From: Brienomyrus brachyistius
Lineage: Eukaryota > Chordata > Actinopteri > Osteoglossiformes > Mormyridae
NCBI RefSeq assembly: GCF_023856365.1
Contig: NW_026042420.1
Location: 1 to 64,000, forward strand
DNA: 64,000 nucleotides
Direction: 5' to 3'
Notes under the pieces: model-generated
What the model was told of the DNA's origin: nothing
The model's database searches: none
Seen by the model: the letters and a program-made list of their open reading frames with translations, nothing else
Translations under genes and position numbers: made by a program
Shown: positions 9,321 to 19,176 of the stretch, piece by piece
How the letters are laid out: each line of letters opens with the position of its first letter
Position numbering within the stretch: position 1 is the stretch's first letter

Positions 9321-11300
9321 ATTCACTAATGACTTGGATTTTTCATGCCGACTGACATCGTTCCTTCCCCGTGGGAGACAAATCTTACAGAACGCGTGAC
9401 CCATCCTGCTCCTCTTCAGGAAAGTAAATTCGTCATCTTCGTCATCACCCCTTAAAACAATTACTGAAGCGAGACGGCGCACGCGTTACGGCGACAGATT
9501 TAAATTGTGAGTGCACTATATCTCGTCGCAAATGGTGCTTAACCACGGCGGGTCTCAAGCACAGGAGACTCCCAATTTCTAAATGACACACACTTGGCTC
9601 ACAGCGCAAAGTTGTGTTAAACTTGCTTTGTCTAAAGCAGGCACACACATACGAGTATGATCCTGATAGGTAACTAAGCTATCGGTCTTATGTCCAAGCG
9701 CAACATAATTTAGGTTAGAACCTCATAACAAGTATTCCCGTTCGCTAATAGAGAGATCTCTCCCAGGATATATAGAAACGGAGACACTCGTCCGAATTGA
9801 ACCTGGAAACAAAGCGCTACATCTGAGAATCTCGTCAGACATAGGGTTAAAGTTTACTGCAGTTTAATACGAAAGAACTACAATGAAATCACCGAAAATA
9901 AAACAAAATAATATAACTACTAATAATAGAAATAAAAATAACTATAATAAGCCCATATGATCCCGCTTAAATGCCTTCAGATTGCCATGAGTGCGACTTT
10001 TGCAACCAGTTGACAGTAGCGCTTCTTCACTGCACGTTCGGTCATAAAAAGTTTAAATTGTGTGCTCAGAATAAGTTTAAACCTTGTGCCTTGTGATTAT
10101 TAACCAATTTTTATGCTGAATGGTCGGCTCAAACTCAATTGCGAAACACCGTGAGTCTGTTAATGTGTGACTTAAATGGAACTCATTAATAACCAGTATC
10201 ACGTAATAACCTGGGTTAGAATAGAAGGCTTGTCCAACGAGCTGCGTCACCAGGTAATGTAAACGATCGGTAGCGAAGCTCCCCTCACGGCCAATGAGAG
10301 AGAGTCTCGCGATATTTCAGGCGAATTTGAGGTTTCAGAGCGTAGATCGCACAGGCAGGGATTCTTGTGAGCACTCAATGAACGGAGGCTGAAGTTGTGT
10401 AAAAGACATGCATTTATTCCTATAACTAACATAAGACAGACATTACACCTAACAAACAATAAACACGAAATAACGGAGTGGACACAAACAATGTAATCAT
10501 GAAAATGCAATGACCAGATTTAAAATGAGTAACCTTAAAAGGGAAAATACTGTTCTGCAAAGCAAGCAATTTGTGGAAATACTGTCCTAAAGTAATATAG
10601 CAGGTGAATAGGAGTTTAGGTTGTTATAAATGAAAGGAAGTTTGTTTACTTGGTTGCAGAGTGGGGGGGGGGGGGGTCTTGGCAGTTGGTTGCGGAGGCT
10701 GATGAGCTGATGGGTGATGGCACTCAGGGAGGCGCGGTGTTTGCAGCGGTTGTTGGAGTGGAGCCCCTCTGATTCCCTCTCCTGGTGAAGCTTGGGCTTG
10801 GTTGCAGTTCTCTGTCCAGCTGGGTCTTCACTGATAGGCTTCAGGAGGGCTTCTTGTGGGCTTCTCTTCTCTTGGGCTGATGTTCTCTGCCTCTCTTCGT
10901 GCTGATGGTCTTTTGTTTTCTCCTCCCTTCTGTTTCTCCTCTCCTGGCTTTGTTCTGAGGTGCCAGGTTTTATAGTGTAAAGTTCGTGAATAGGAGTGAC
11001 CAGGAATTCGACTCCTGGACCAATGGCTGACCATCCATTTGGCGGGCTTTCGGAAGGGGGTCTGTATCAGTCCTTTTGAGATTTATGACCAGAGTGATTT
11101 CCCTTGTATTGATGATTTTCGTTAGGCTGGTGTAACTTTTGATATATTCACTTTCGTGGTAACCACTGACCAGATTTGGAAACTGGAGTGATTTTCCATC
11201 GGTTTGATACCAAACATGCCATAGCAGCCTAGCGGTTCACACCTCATACCATCTGTAATGATTAATTAATGATTACTTATATTATGTCGTTATGTTATAT
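9321..11300. other. Unassigned block, possibly LTR-derived (copy A)
   Basis: No convincing coding frame is visible over about 2 kb. The minus strand has a promoter-like arrangement near 10977-11035 followed by a long purine-rich leader (11000 to 10650), a run of 14 G on the plus strand at about 10663, and AATAAA-like sites near 10412. That suggests an LTR or a 5' gene end. Short open frames (10247-10510, 10828-11034, 9445-9648) show no family features. Copy B (35351-37323) is nearly identical. Confidence 0.35.
10977..11035 (-). promoter_or_regulatory. Candidate minus-strand TATA promoter
   Basis: On the minus strand, ATTGG (an inverted CCAAT box) at about 11034 precedes ACTATAAAAC at about 10985-10977 by some 50 bases. 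A purine-rich, stop-poor leader follows. This could be the U3/R region of a retroelement or an orphan gene promoter. The copy B counterpart is at about 37001-37059. Confidence 0.35.
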
Positions 11301-12680
11301 TACTCACACCTTATTTTATGCCTCACAATCTATATAATTGTAAATATACTGTGTAGCTGCTGGCGCGTTCCAAACTAAATCTCATTGTACTTACAATGTC
11401 AATAAAAACATCCATCCATCCATCTAGGCAGGCCAGTGTCGCCTCCATCCTTCCTGAAGTCAGTGATTCCTTTGTCTTTGTGCTGTTTAGTGCCAAATTG
11501 TTTGCTGAACTCCAACCTATCAGTTTCTGGACCTCATCTCTGTAAGCTGACTCATAAGAACCAAAGAGATTTACAAATGAGAGGAGGCCATTCGGCCCAT
11601 CAAGCTCCTTTGAGGAGAACTTAGCTAATAGCTCAAAAATCTTATCTAGCTCTGATTTAAAAGAACCCAGGGTTTTAGCTTGTGTTACAATAACAGGAAG
11701 ACTATTCCATACTCTAACTACACGCTGTGTACAGAAATGCTTCATCAAATTCGTTTTAAAATGTTCTCCAGCTAATTTCCACTTATGGCCACGAGTTCTG
11801 GTATTTAAACTAACATTGAAATAGCCATTTGGCTGAACAGCATCCAGACCTGTTAGAATCTTAAACACCTGGATTATGTCCCCCCTTAGTCTCCTTTGCT
11901 CGAGGCTAAACAGATTCAGCTCAGCTAACCTCTCCTCATTAGACATTCCTCTAAGACCAGGAATCATTCTCGTTGCCCTACGTTGCACCTTTTCCAAGGC
12001 AGCAATGTCCTTCTTAAGGTATGGTAACCAAACCCGCACACAATATTCTAGGTGGGGTCTTACCAAGGAATTATATTATCGTAGCATCACTTGCCTTGTC
12101 TTAAACTCCACACACCTAGAGATGCAATGTGCCTTCTCGCGTGGTGTTCCTGCAGAGGGAGTCTGTGAGTGCTGGAGATTGGGGGAGGGGGCAGTGTGGC
12201 TATGTCTGCTCTGTGTTCCTCCAGACGAGCAAAGAAGCTGTTTAGCTCCTTTGCTAAAAGGGCGTTGCTGTTAACAGTGACGGTGTTGTTGCCTTTGAAG
12301 TTTGTAATGTGTTGTATTCCCTGCCACACCCACTGTGGGTTGTTGTATGTGAAGTAGACCTCTATTTTCTGTTTCTCTGCCTGCCTGGCAACCTTGATGC
12401 CCCTATTCAGGTTAGCTCTGGCTGCACTCTGTGTTCTTGACTGCGCTGTCTTGTCCTGTAGTATTGTATTGTTGCTCTTGTGTTTATCTTGCACTTTCTC
12501 CCTCTGTTTGTGCTCCTTTCACTCTGTATAGTTCTATCTTGCCCGCACTTGTGTCATCTTGTGTTGTTTCTGTTTTTCTTCTTTGTGTTGCACCGTGGTC
12601 CAGGAGGAACAATGTTTCCTTTCACTGTGTACTGTGTATATTGCTGAAATAACAATAAACCCACTTGACCACCTGCCTCA
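11301..12680 (-). mobile_element. Rex1-like LINE remnant with a CR1-like 3' end nested in it (copy A)
   Basis: On the minus strand, 12494-12087 encodes a Rex1-type linker between endonuclease and reverse transcriptase (RANLNRGIKVARQ, then WQGIQHITNFKG, then LAKELNSFFARLE). From 12066 the frame is a CR1/L2-type C-terminus (VRPHLEYCVRVWLPYLKKD, KVQRRATRMIPGLRG, then RVVRVWNSLP) ending in the 3'-tail text gatgggccgaatggcctcct. Rex1-type sequence then resumes (DEVQKLIGW, NNLALNSTKTKE) and ends in a short 3' tail. The motif order is wrong for a single element, so one LINE 3' end inserted into a deleted Rex1-like element. The catalytic reverse transcriptase motifs are absent. It is dead. Confidence 0.7.
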
Positions 12681-13404
12681 ATTCATCCTGAAGAGTTTTC
12701 CAATGTTGTTCAAAGGTCTGTTTGTTTCGAGTGAAGGACACGCCCCTGGACGTGCTGGATAAGGGGACCACAGATCAGTGTCCTCAGTCCTGCTTCTCCC
12801 TTCAAAGCTGAGAGGAAGATGACCCGCCTGCTGCTTCTGGTTTTGGCTTATGGAGCTCTGCTTATCTCCACAGAGGCCCAGCAAGATTACCACAGTCTCC
12901 CTGCACTCACAAGACGGCCATTAAACTCGCAGTCGAAAATGCTCATCAAGGAACCCGTCAGCACATGAATTTCTATAACATCCAGGGCCGTCCGAAGGTA
13001 ACTGCTGAGAAAGTGTTTACAAAAGTGTGAAACTTTCATCATCTGCAAGCTGAACTAATGAGTATCACATTGATTTTGATGTTTTAATTTCAATGCATAT
13101 GATGCTTAATGTCTCTTCACAATGAAAGTGATGGTTGTATATCTCAGCCCTGGTCAATTTTACCTTCTCACAGTTTCTCTCTGAATCTGCTGCAGTCAAG
13201 TCTGTGACAGTTTGCCATTTTTTGGGTGATTATTGTTTGTTATATTGCCTTTAAAACAGTTGTAGGCAATTTTGTATATAACGTGTTTATGTGATTTAGA
13301 TCAGCAGTGAATACATTGACATTGAGATTCTCTTGAGAGCAACAAAATGTCCAAAGTCAACTGCAACAGACCATCGGGCTGACTGTATTTTCATGGACAA
13401 GAGG

Positions 13405-14207
13405 GTAAGTAAAGAGTCACTGTGACTGTGAGCATTGGACATATCAGTTAGCAAATTAATTTAGGTTCATGTTAACTTTTTTGATGCCCTGCGGGGGAAA
13501 GTTAGCCAACAATAAAGTAACAAATACATAGGTGGCCTCAAAGAGCCAGTTCCTTCACCTTATTCTCAAATTTTAGTAGGTTTACAGGCTTAAAGGCTGG
13601 ATTACCAGGCAGAAGCAAATGCTAATCATCTGAGGGGTGACCTGTAGATTATGCTTCGAGCTATGAACCCTAGCTGGCCTTATTTAAAGACCTGTGGGCT
13701 GTACTACAAAGCGGGTTTTACATACCCAGAGTTAACTCGAGCCAGGTTAACTAAAACTCATTGTTGAAATCAGCCTTAAATGGCAGTGTGGTGTTTTGTG
13801 GTGAAAGGGCAGGACTTAACTCTTGTTTTAATTAGAAAGCCAGTAATTAAACCTGGTCAGAGCAGGGTAGATGTGCAGTGTGAATTACCCTTTAAATTTA
13901 CCTCTTTAAATAGTGAACTACAGGACCACTTAGCTTGATCGGAGGACAGTATTTTAATACAGAGCAGTGTTCAGTTAAACGGGATTTGTTGTTCATACTT
14001 TTAGATGAACTTGCTTTGTATAATATAGCCTTATGGTGACCCTGCTTTGGAAGCTCTTTCCTCTAAAATTGTTCTGTGTCATTAAACCCTGCACTCCAGC
14101 AGCTCTGCCTTAAATCATTAGATATATCTTTACTACACCTTCTCTCACTGTATTTATTGCCCACCACTCTTTAAATACTGTTTTTGTGTGTCTGTGTGTT
14201 TTTGCAG
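13405..14207 (+). other. Intron 2 of the chemerin-like gene
   Basis: This is an 803-base intron from gtaagt to tttttgcag. It contains a fish-type dispersed segment around 13690-13790 (gggctgtactacaaagcggg, then cagagttaactcgagccagg) and no reading frame. Copy B differs by aatc inserted in the gagttaactc motif. Confidence 0.6.
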
Positions 14208-14300
14208 CCATTCATTAACTGTAGAGTTTGCAGCAGACGGTCTGGTAATGATCTTACACATCCATCAAATGACTGTGTACCAAACAAGAAAGTGGATGAA

Positions 14301-14886
14301 GTAAGTGTAGAGAGTCTTAGCATTATGGAAATGTAACAGGTGTGTGAATTGTGTCTAAACATGTGGTTAAACTTTGATTGTGTTTGTACATGCAAAAATT
14401 TGATCAGAGTACTGTTTATTAATGACAATGTTACTTTTAATCTGAACAACAGTGGCAGCACCAAGGAAAAGCTTGGGGGGGGGGGGCTCTAGCTCCTCCT
14501 CCAATGACCATAGTACCCCCACAGCACCCCCAAAATATTGGTTTCATTTTTTCTTTAACTATCTGTAAAATCTGTATATTGTGTAAGACATTTTTGCGGT
14601 TTTTACAGCATACTTGTAGTGTATTTTTTCTTCAAAGTACACATAGAGGCTCTGTGAGCTAGACGTTAGAATTTCATATTTTATCCTATTTTATCCATGC
14701 TGTAGCTTATCGTGCTGTGTGCTTCTATACACCATCTACATAAGCTGAAAAGCTAAAGCACCCGGTCTAAATAATCTCACTCCCCTATAGCACCTGTAGC
14801 ATTAAGTCACTGGCGCTGCCACTGCTGAATAAACGACTCCAATCTGACTAAACCGCTTAACTTTTCCTCCCCATGTTACATTTCAG
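14301..14886 (+). other. Intron 3 of the chemerin-like gene
   Basis: This is a 586-base intron, gtaagt to tttcag, with a G-run near 14477 that is one base shorter in copy B. No other feature is seen. Confidence 0.6.
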
Positions 14887-15059
14887 GACAAACGACGTAA
14901 TATGTGTCCTTCTGATAAACCTCTTCTCAGACCTAAAACTGCCTTGGCTTCCAAGGACACTAAAGAAGCTGAAGGAGACCGTCTGGCTGTTTCTGATGGC
15001 TGATGGTCCTGCAATGTGGACCAGAGGAGGAAACTGGGAGGGAAAATGCTTTGCTTTAT

Positions 15060-15225
15060 ATCATGCCCACCCAAAGCCCCCAGTGAGTAAGCCATAGGCG
15101 CCGATAGCATGGAAAAACTCCCAAGAAGGAAGAAACCTTGGGAGGGACCAAACTCAAAGGGGGAGCCCATCCTCCTGGGGCCGGCAAAGTGTAGGTGCAG
15201 GATCACAAAAAAACTTGACGAGAGA
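15060..15225 (-). repeat. L2-like LINE tail fragment in the 3' UTR of the chemerin-like gene
   Basis: The stretch from cccacccaaagcccccagtg to cctcctggggccggc matches the 3' region of the L2-like insertion at 7540-7650 with substitutions. It begins about 60 bases after the chemerin-like stop codon, so it would be part of the transcript. Copy B carries it at about 41087-41252. Confidence 0.7.
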
Positions 15226-15447
15226 AACGAGAGAATTCGACTGTCCCTCACAAAAACTGTAAAGTTTTAGTGGCTAAATTGCTTTTTCTATGCCTTTTCA
15301 AACAGGAGGAGATTTGTTTGGCTATACGTAGAAATTTTCTATACAATTTAGACAGCACAGAATCATTAACCTACTTTAATGCATTTATTAATACAACCAC
15401 ATATTTCACACATTTTGACATCAGTCATGCAGTGAAGATACAGTCTC

Positions 15448-15896
15448 TTTATTTCTTGACGCCAACCCTCCCCATTAATCCGGGCTTGGGACCGACACCT
15501 AGTTGAGCTGGCTTTCTCCCTTAAGTGGCTGGGTTAGGCTAAACTATGTACATATTTATGAAGACTACTATAAATTTATAAAGACCTCCCTAAATATGTA
15601 GTCTAACAAAACGCAGTTTAAAGAAGGTAGCCTACCTGGTAAACAAAGAAATTAAAAGGCCCACAGCATATAATCGGGCTATATCCAAGCAGTTTTTAAG
15701 AACGTAACCTACATGGCGAAATTGAATTACTTTCTGGACCAACAAACGCAACCAGACATGAACATTATGCACCTTCCTAGTCTTGATGTATGTCGTCATA
15801 CAGATGAGGACGTTAAGGCAGCCTTTAGGTCCGACCCATCATGCACTGCAGTTTTTTGCAAATTCCTCAGATGGAAAACCATTAAATACCTCTTCT
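15448..15896 (-). repeat. Dispersed repeat, arm 2 of a distant inverted pair (copy A)
   Basis: This is the longer partner of 5538-5825 in inverse orientation, also covering the site split by the SINE at 5161. It contains an open frame on the plus strand starting at 15713 (MAKLNYFLDQQTQPDMN and on, 86 codons, running past the arm) of no recognised family. Copy B carries it at about 41475-41923. Confidence 0.65.
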
Positions 15897-16159
15897 ATTA
15901 CCTTATATTACCTTATATTCATGTAATAAATATACAAATATCAATTAGTTGGAAATCAGCCAGACAGACGTAATTACTACAAATGGTTTCCACTGTATTT
16001 GTGACTCTGAGTGCCGCAGGCTTGGATGCAGTGCCGCACCATTTTGTAAGGCATGCACTGGCCAATCATGTAGCACTTCTCTCATAAATATTAATGAGAC
16101 ATCACCTACCACCCTGCAAAAAAGAAATTTGCCGCTCGTCCCCCTGCACATGAACCAAC

Positions 16160-16285
16160 ATGGCTGTGTCAACCAGCGGAGCTCCGGAGCCTCTGGAGAA
16201 ACACGCGGCAAAAAAGGCTCGCATACGGTCTTCCAGAGTTTGGGAATACTTCAGTCATGACACCTTTTCTGCGCCTCTACTGTAG
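16160..16285 (+). pseudogene. hAT-type transposase start, BED-finger fragment (copy A)
   Basis: A 41-codon frame starts at ATG 16160 (MAVSTSGAPEPLEKH) and runs through KKARIRSSRVWEYFSHD to a stop. Basic residues followed by SRVWEYF are the opening of a BED-type zinc finger as in hAT transposases and ZBED proteins. The Cys and His ligands that should follow are missing because the frame stops, so this is a remnant. Nearby CCAAT and CpG-containing sequence may be the old transposon promoter. Confidence 0.5.
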
Positions 16286-16900
16286 CTGGCGTTAATGACG
16301 CTGTTTCAGCCATTTTATATTTTCTGTTTACTTATTCTGTCATGTAAGACTGAGACAAATTATCGTTTACGACTATTCTTACACACTGTAGCCTGACTTG
16401 CTGACTTAAGTAAGCTTAACTATAAGCTACCTTTGCTAGTGTTTGTGAATAACATGTTTCTCTAGTTATGAAATTATTCCATGTTTTAGCATCTGTTTCA
16501 ACATTAAAGTCAAATTGGTATATTGAAATATGTAAAAACTATTGAACTATTAGCTTAAGTCTAACATAGAAAATCCTACTGAATCTCTTAAGATTTTCCT
16601 TTTTTGTTAATGCACTAATGTTTAAGAAGTGTCTTAAATTGAATTTCAGATTTGTGTGTGGGTGGGAGTGGGTGAATTGTATTAAATTCATACATTCATT
16701 CTTTTGGCTCAGACATTACTGACCTAAAACAAATTGAGGCATTGGGTAAGTGCTTAAATTAGCTACTAAATGGCAAAAAATATTCTAAATATCACATTTT
16801 CCATTCTTCGGTATAATTTTAATGAATCACCTATGCTGCCAAACATTAACGCATAGATTGTCACAACACTCTATGTTTTAGTTCTTCTTTATGTGTATAG
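16286..16900. other. AT-rich sequence without a gene
   Basis: There is no credible frame. It ends in a possible splice acceptor (ttcttctttatgtgtatag) at 16900 in front of the cysteine-rich exon. Copy B is the same (42287-42901). Confidence 0.5.
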
Positions 16901-17190
16901 GACGGTGTGATGGTTCTGGTGGTGGGTGTGGCCGACGCTGCTCGCGATGTTTGGCTATGCTGCAGTCCCAGGGACCAAGTTGGAACACATTTCCACCTTC
17001 AAGCTTAGGTGGAAAAACGGCACCGAGACCCAGCAGCAGGACAACTTCTTGTCCAGACAACCAGCCCTGCTTCATCATTGAAGTAAGCCCTGTGAACAGG
17101 AGCGAGATGTACTTCTGCAGTGGATGTTATAGCGGAAAGAACATCCCCATCCTCACGTCTGCCGGAGTGCCCCCTCAAGTGGGTGTGTGA
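16901..17190 (+). CDS. Cysteine-rich exon of unknown family (copy A)
   Basis: I do not recognise the product. An acceptor at 16900 is followed by a 96-codon frame to TGA at 17188-17190. It has CDGSGGGCGRRCSRC near its start, a Ser/Pro-rich middle, CPDNQPC, and CSGC near the end, eight cysteines in all, compatible with a small zinc-binding or disulfide-bonded domain. No donor is needed because it ends in a stop, so it would be a terminal exon. No upstream exon could be assigned; the chemerin-like gene ends 1.9 kb before it, in the same orientation. Copy B keeps it unchanged. It could also be transposon-derived. Confidence 0.3.
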
Positions 17191-17228
17191 CTTAACTCGA
17201 TGGATGAATTGGACAGAATGTACTGTTA

Positions 17229-17841
17229 CTAGAGGTCGACCGATATGGGTTTTTCAAGTCAAGGGTCAGGCGATGGCCGATATATGCTGCTGATTTTTTT
17301 TGGCCGATAATTGGACGTTTTCCCCTCTATTTGCATGGTAAAATATCACACTAATAATAACAAACGATACACAAAATTTCTCAATTTAGCATTTATTGAA
17401 TACTCGAATACTTGAATACTGGAAACAATAACACATTTATAAACAATAAAAATAGCAGCATCAGAATCTCTGTTAGTGCACAATATAGCAGCAAACTCCT
17501 CATGTTTGACGGAAGGAAATTTGTAAACAATACAAAAAGGAATAAGCATGTTATCTTTAGTTGTAATCCCACTTCCAGTCCCTGAGTCTTACTCACCACA
17601 CTCATACTTCACAGCAAACAGACAGCAGTTAATTAACCAGAAGAGAAAAATGCAAAAACACAACAGAACTTGTAAATAATAACAAACTAATAGACAATAA
17701 AAATAGCAGCATCAGAATCTCTATTAGTGCCAAATATAGCAGCAAACTCCTCATGTCTGACGGAAGGAAAATTTGTAAATACACAAAGGAATGAGCACAT
17801 CTTCAGTTTTAATCCCATTTCCAGTCCCTGAGTCTTCCTCA
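17229..17841. repeat. hAT-like terminal repeat and duplicated AT-rich tail (copy A)
   Basis: The start ctagaggtcgaccgatatgg is a sequence common at the ends of vertebrate hAT-like elements. It is followed by related gccgata motifs. The part at about 17435-17600 recurs at about 17693-17840 as an imperfect direct repeat (acaataaaaatagcagcatc and on). A nine-base local repeat (gaatacttgaatact) at about 17399-17420 is altered in copy B (43231-43832). No frame of interest. Confidence 0.55.
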
Positions 17842-17848
17842 TCCCACA

Positions 17849-17907
17849 AGCAGGCAAGGCATGTCACCCCGGTTGTGTGACACTTATTTTATATAATAAA
17901 ATAAGTG
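17849..17907 (+). repeat. Orphan fragment of the TA-rich minisatellite unit (copy A)
   Basis: The text gcaggcaaggcatgtcaccc followed by ggttgtgtgacacttatttt is the core of the 240-bp minisatellite unit, here as a single piece 2.4 kb left of the array. It ends in a near-palindrome (cttattttata, ataataaaataag). Copy B has it at 43840-43898. Confidence 0.8.
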
Positions 17908-19140
17908 CCCCCTGCGGCCCCAGAGCCCGAGCAGCCGTCTCCGCTGCCTGCAGCTACCGCGCCCACGTCCGAGGCGCTTTCCCTGCCTGCAGCTCCCGGG
18001 CAGGCGCCCCCTCTGCAGCCTGCAGCTCCAGTCCCTGGCCCCACTCCAGTCCCTTCTCCCCCTGTGACTCTGGTACCCTCACCCCGACGAGCCCGACCCC
18101 GGCCGCAGGTCCTTATGTCTGTGTCCCATAAGGGGAGAGGACACAGACGCACGGCTGGGGTCCCACCCGCCCAGCCCCCTGGCTCGCCCTCCCTCGCCGG
18201 CGCTAGGGCTTGGTCGGCACCTGCGGGTCCTGGCCCTCCGGGTCGGCTGTCGTCTGCGGGTCCCCCTCCGCGGCCTCGTCGCCCTGCCTCGGTCCCTCCT
18301 CCGGCGTCTTATCGGTTGCCTGCGGGCCCCCCGACGGCGGCTCCTCATTCGCCTGCTGGTCCTCCCGCTCTGGCGTGTCGGAGGACGTCGCCGTCTGCTG
18401 CGGCTCCCCCTCTCTCCTTGCCCTCGCCAGGGTCCCTTCCAGCTCCTTCGTCCCCTTCCCTGGTCTCCCCTCCGACTCCCTCCTTCGTCCCTGCGTCTGT
18501 CCCTCACCCCGTCTCCTCGGCCCCTCCGGCTCCGGCCTCCCGGCCGCCTGCAGCCCTTCCGGCTGCCTCCCGTCGCCCGCTGGGTCTCCCTCGGGCTCCT
18601 CTTGGTTCCCCCTCCTTCTCTCCCTGGCCTCCCGTCTTTGTCCCTCCTGCCTCTGCTCCCCCTCGCTTTGTTCCTCCTGTCTCTGTCCCTCCTCTCTTTG
18701 TCCCTCGTCCCTCTGGCTTCTGCTCCTCTTTCCCCGATGTTCCCTTCGTTCACTCCCGGTCCTTTTGTCCTGCCTGTTCCCTCCGTGTCCCCCTTTCTGA
18801 TCTGTTTCTCTGCCTTTCCTGTCTTATGTCAAGTCTTGTCCTGGCTCCTTCCCCTGTGCCAGTTCTGTCTGTCCGTTCTGTTCCCTGTCCCTCATTAATG
18901 AGGTTTTATATAGATATACATATATGCCCGGCTTGTCCGCTCCTCGTGTGTGCCACGCCCCCTGATTACCCACGTGTGCTTCCCTGATCGTCTCCTGCTT
19001 TGCCCGATTACTTTGATTAGTCATGACCTATTTTAAGTCCTGGTCTTACCTGTTTGCCCTGTCCGTCATTGTAGTTTGTCAATGCCTGCGTTCCGTCCTG
19101 CTCTACCCGCTCCGTTTCCCCAATTAAAGACCCGTTTTCA
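17908..19140 (+). mobile_element. GC-rich proline-rich frame with LTR-like tail (copy A)
   Basis: An abrupt switch from AT-rich to strongly GC- and CpG-rich sequence carries a 360-codon open frame (17905-18987) almost entirely of Pro, Ser, Ala, Arg and Leu, with no domain, signal or catalytic motif. Two other frames are also open here (18210-18800 plus, 18079-18753 minus), which shows that openness reflects composition. The AT-poorer tail (18890-19130: attaatgaggttttatatag, then ttttaagtcctggtcttacc, then ccaattaaagacccg) looks like the end of a fish retroelement LTR. I read it as the degraded end of a retroelement rather than a host gene. Confidence 0.4.
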
Positions 19141-19176
19141 CAAACACAAAAAAAACTATATGTATACATATACATA

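Larger units (their letters stand above)
12819..15003 (+). pseudogene. Chemerin-like (rarres2-like) gene, four exons, frameshifted (copy A)
   Basis: The product would be a secreted protein of about 164 residues with a cystatin-like fold. Chemerin is a chemoattractant prohormone and adipokine. Exon 1 is 12819-12997 (signal peptide starting MTRLLLLVLAYGALL, then QQDYHSLPAL), exon 2 13300-13404, exon 3 14208-14300 and exon 4 14887-15003 (stop TGA). All introns are GT-AG and phase 0. Exons 2-3 give the chemerin cysteine pattern: C in ATKCPKS, C in RADCIF, a CxxC in INCRVCSRR and C in SNDCVP. In exon 1, near 12909, one base appears lost (acaag where acaaag would keep frame). The downstream half (KTAIKLAVENAHQ) reads only in the shifted frame. 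Read literally, translation stops at 12966. The 5' leader lies just beyond the LINE remnant. Family assignment is from memory of the cysteine spacing. Confidence 0.6.

Noticed and set aside
10247..10510. 87-codon minus-strand frame
   Set aside because: It has a cysteine-rich appearance but no family, splice signal or codon bias, and lies in probable LTR-derived sequence.
14883..15251. 122-codon minus-strand frame opposite chemerin-like exon 4
   Set aside because: It is the antisense of a real exon plus an L2-like fragment; no promoter or family.
18079..18753. 224-codon arginine-rich frame on the minus strand (and its copy at 44070)
   Set aside because: It is the antisense of the proline-rich GC block; openness follows from composition, with no domain or promoter.
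17905..18987. 360-codon proline-rich frame as a host gene
   Set aside because: Three frames are open at once, there is no recognisable domain or start context, and the tail looks like a retroelement LTR. It is kept only as a probable mobile-element end.
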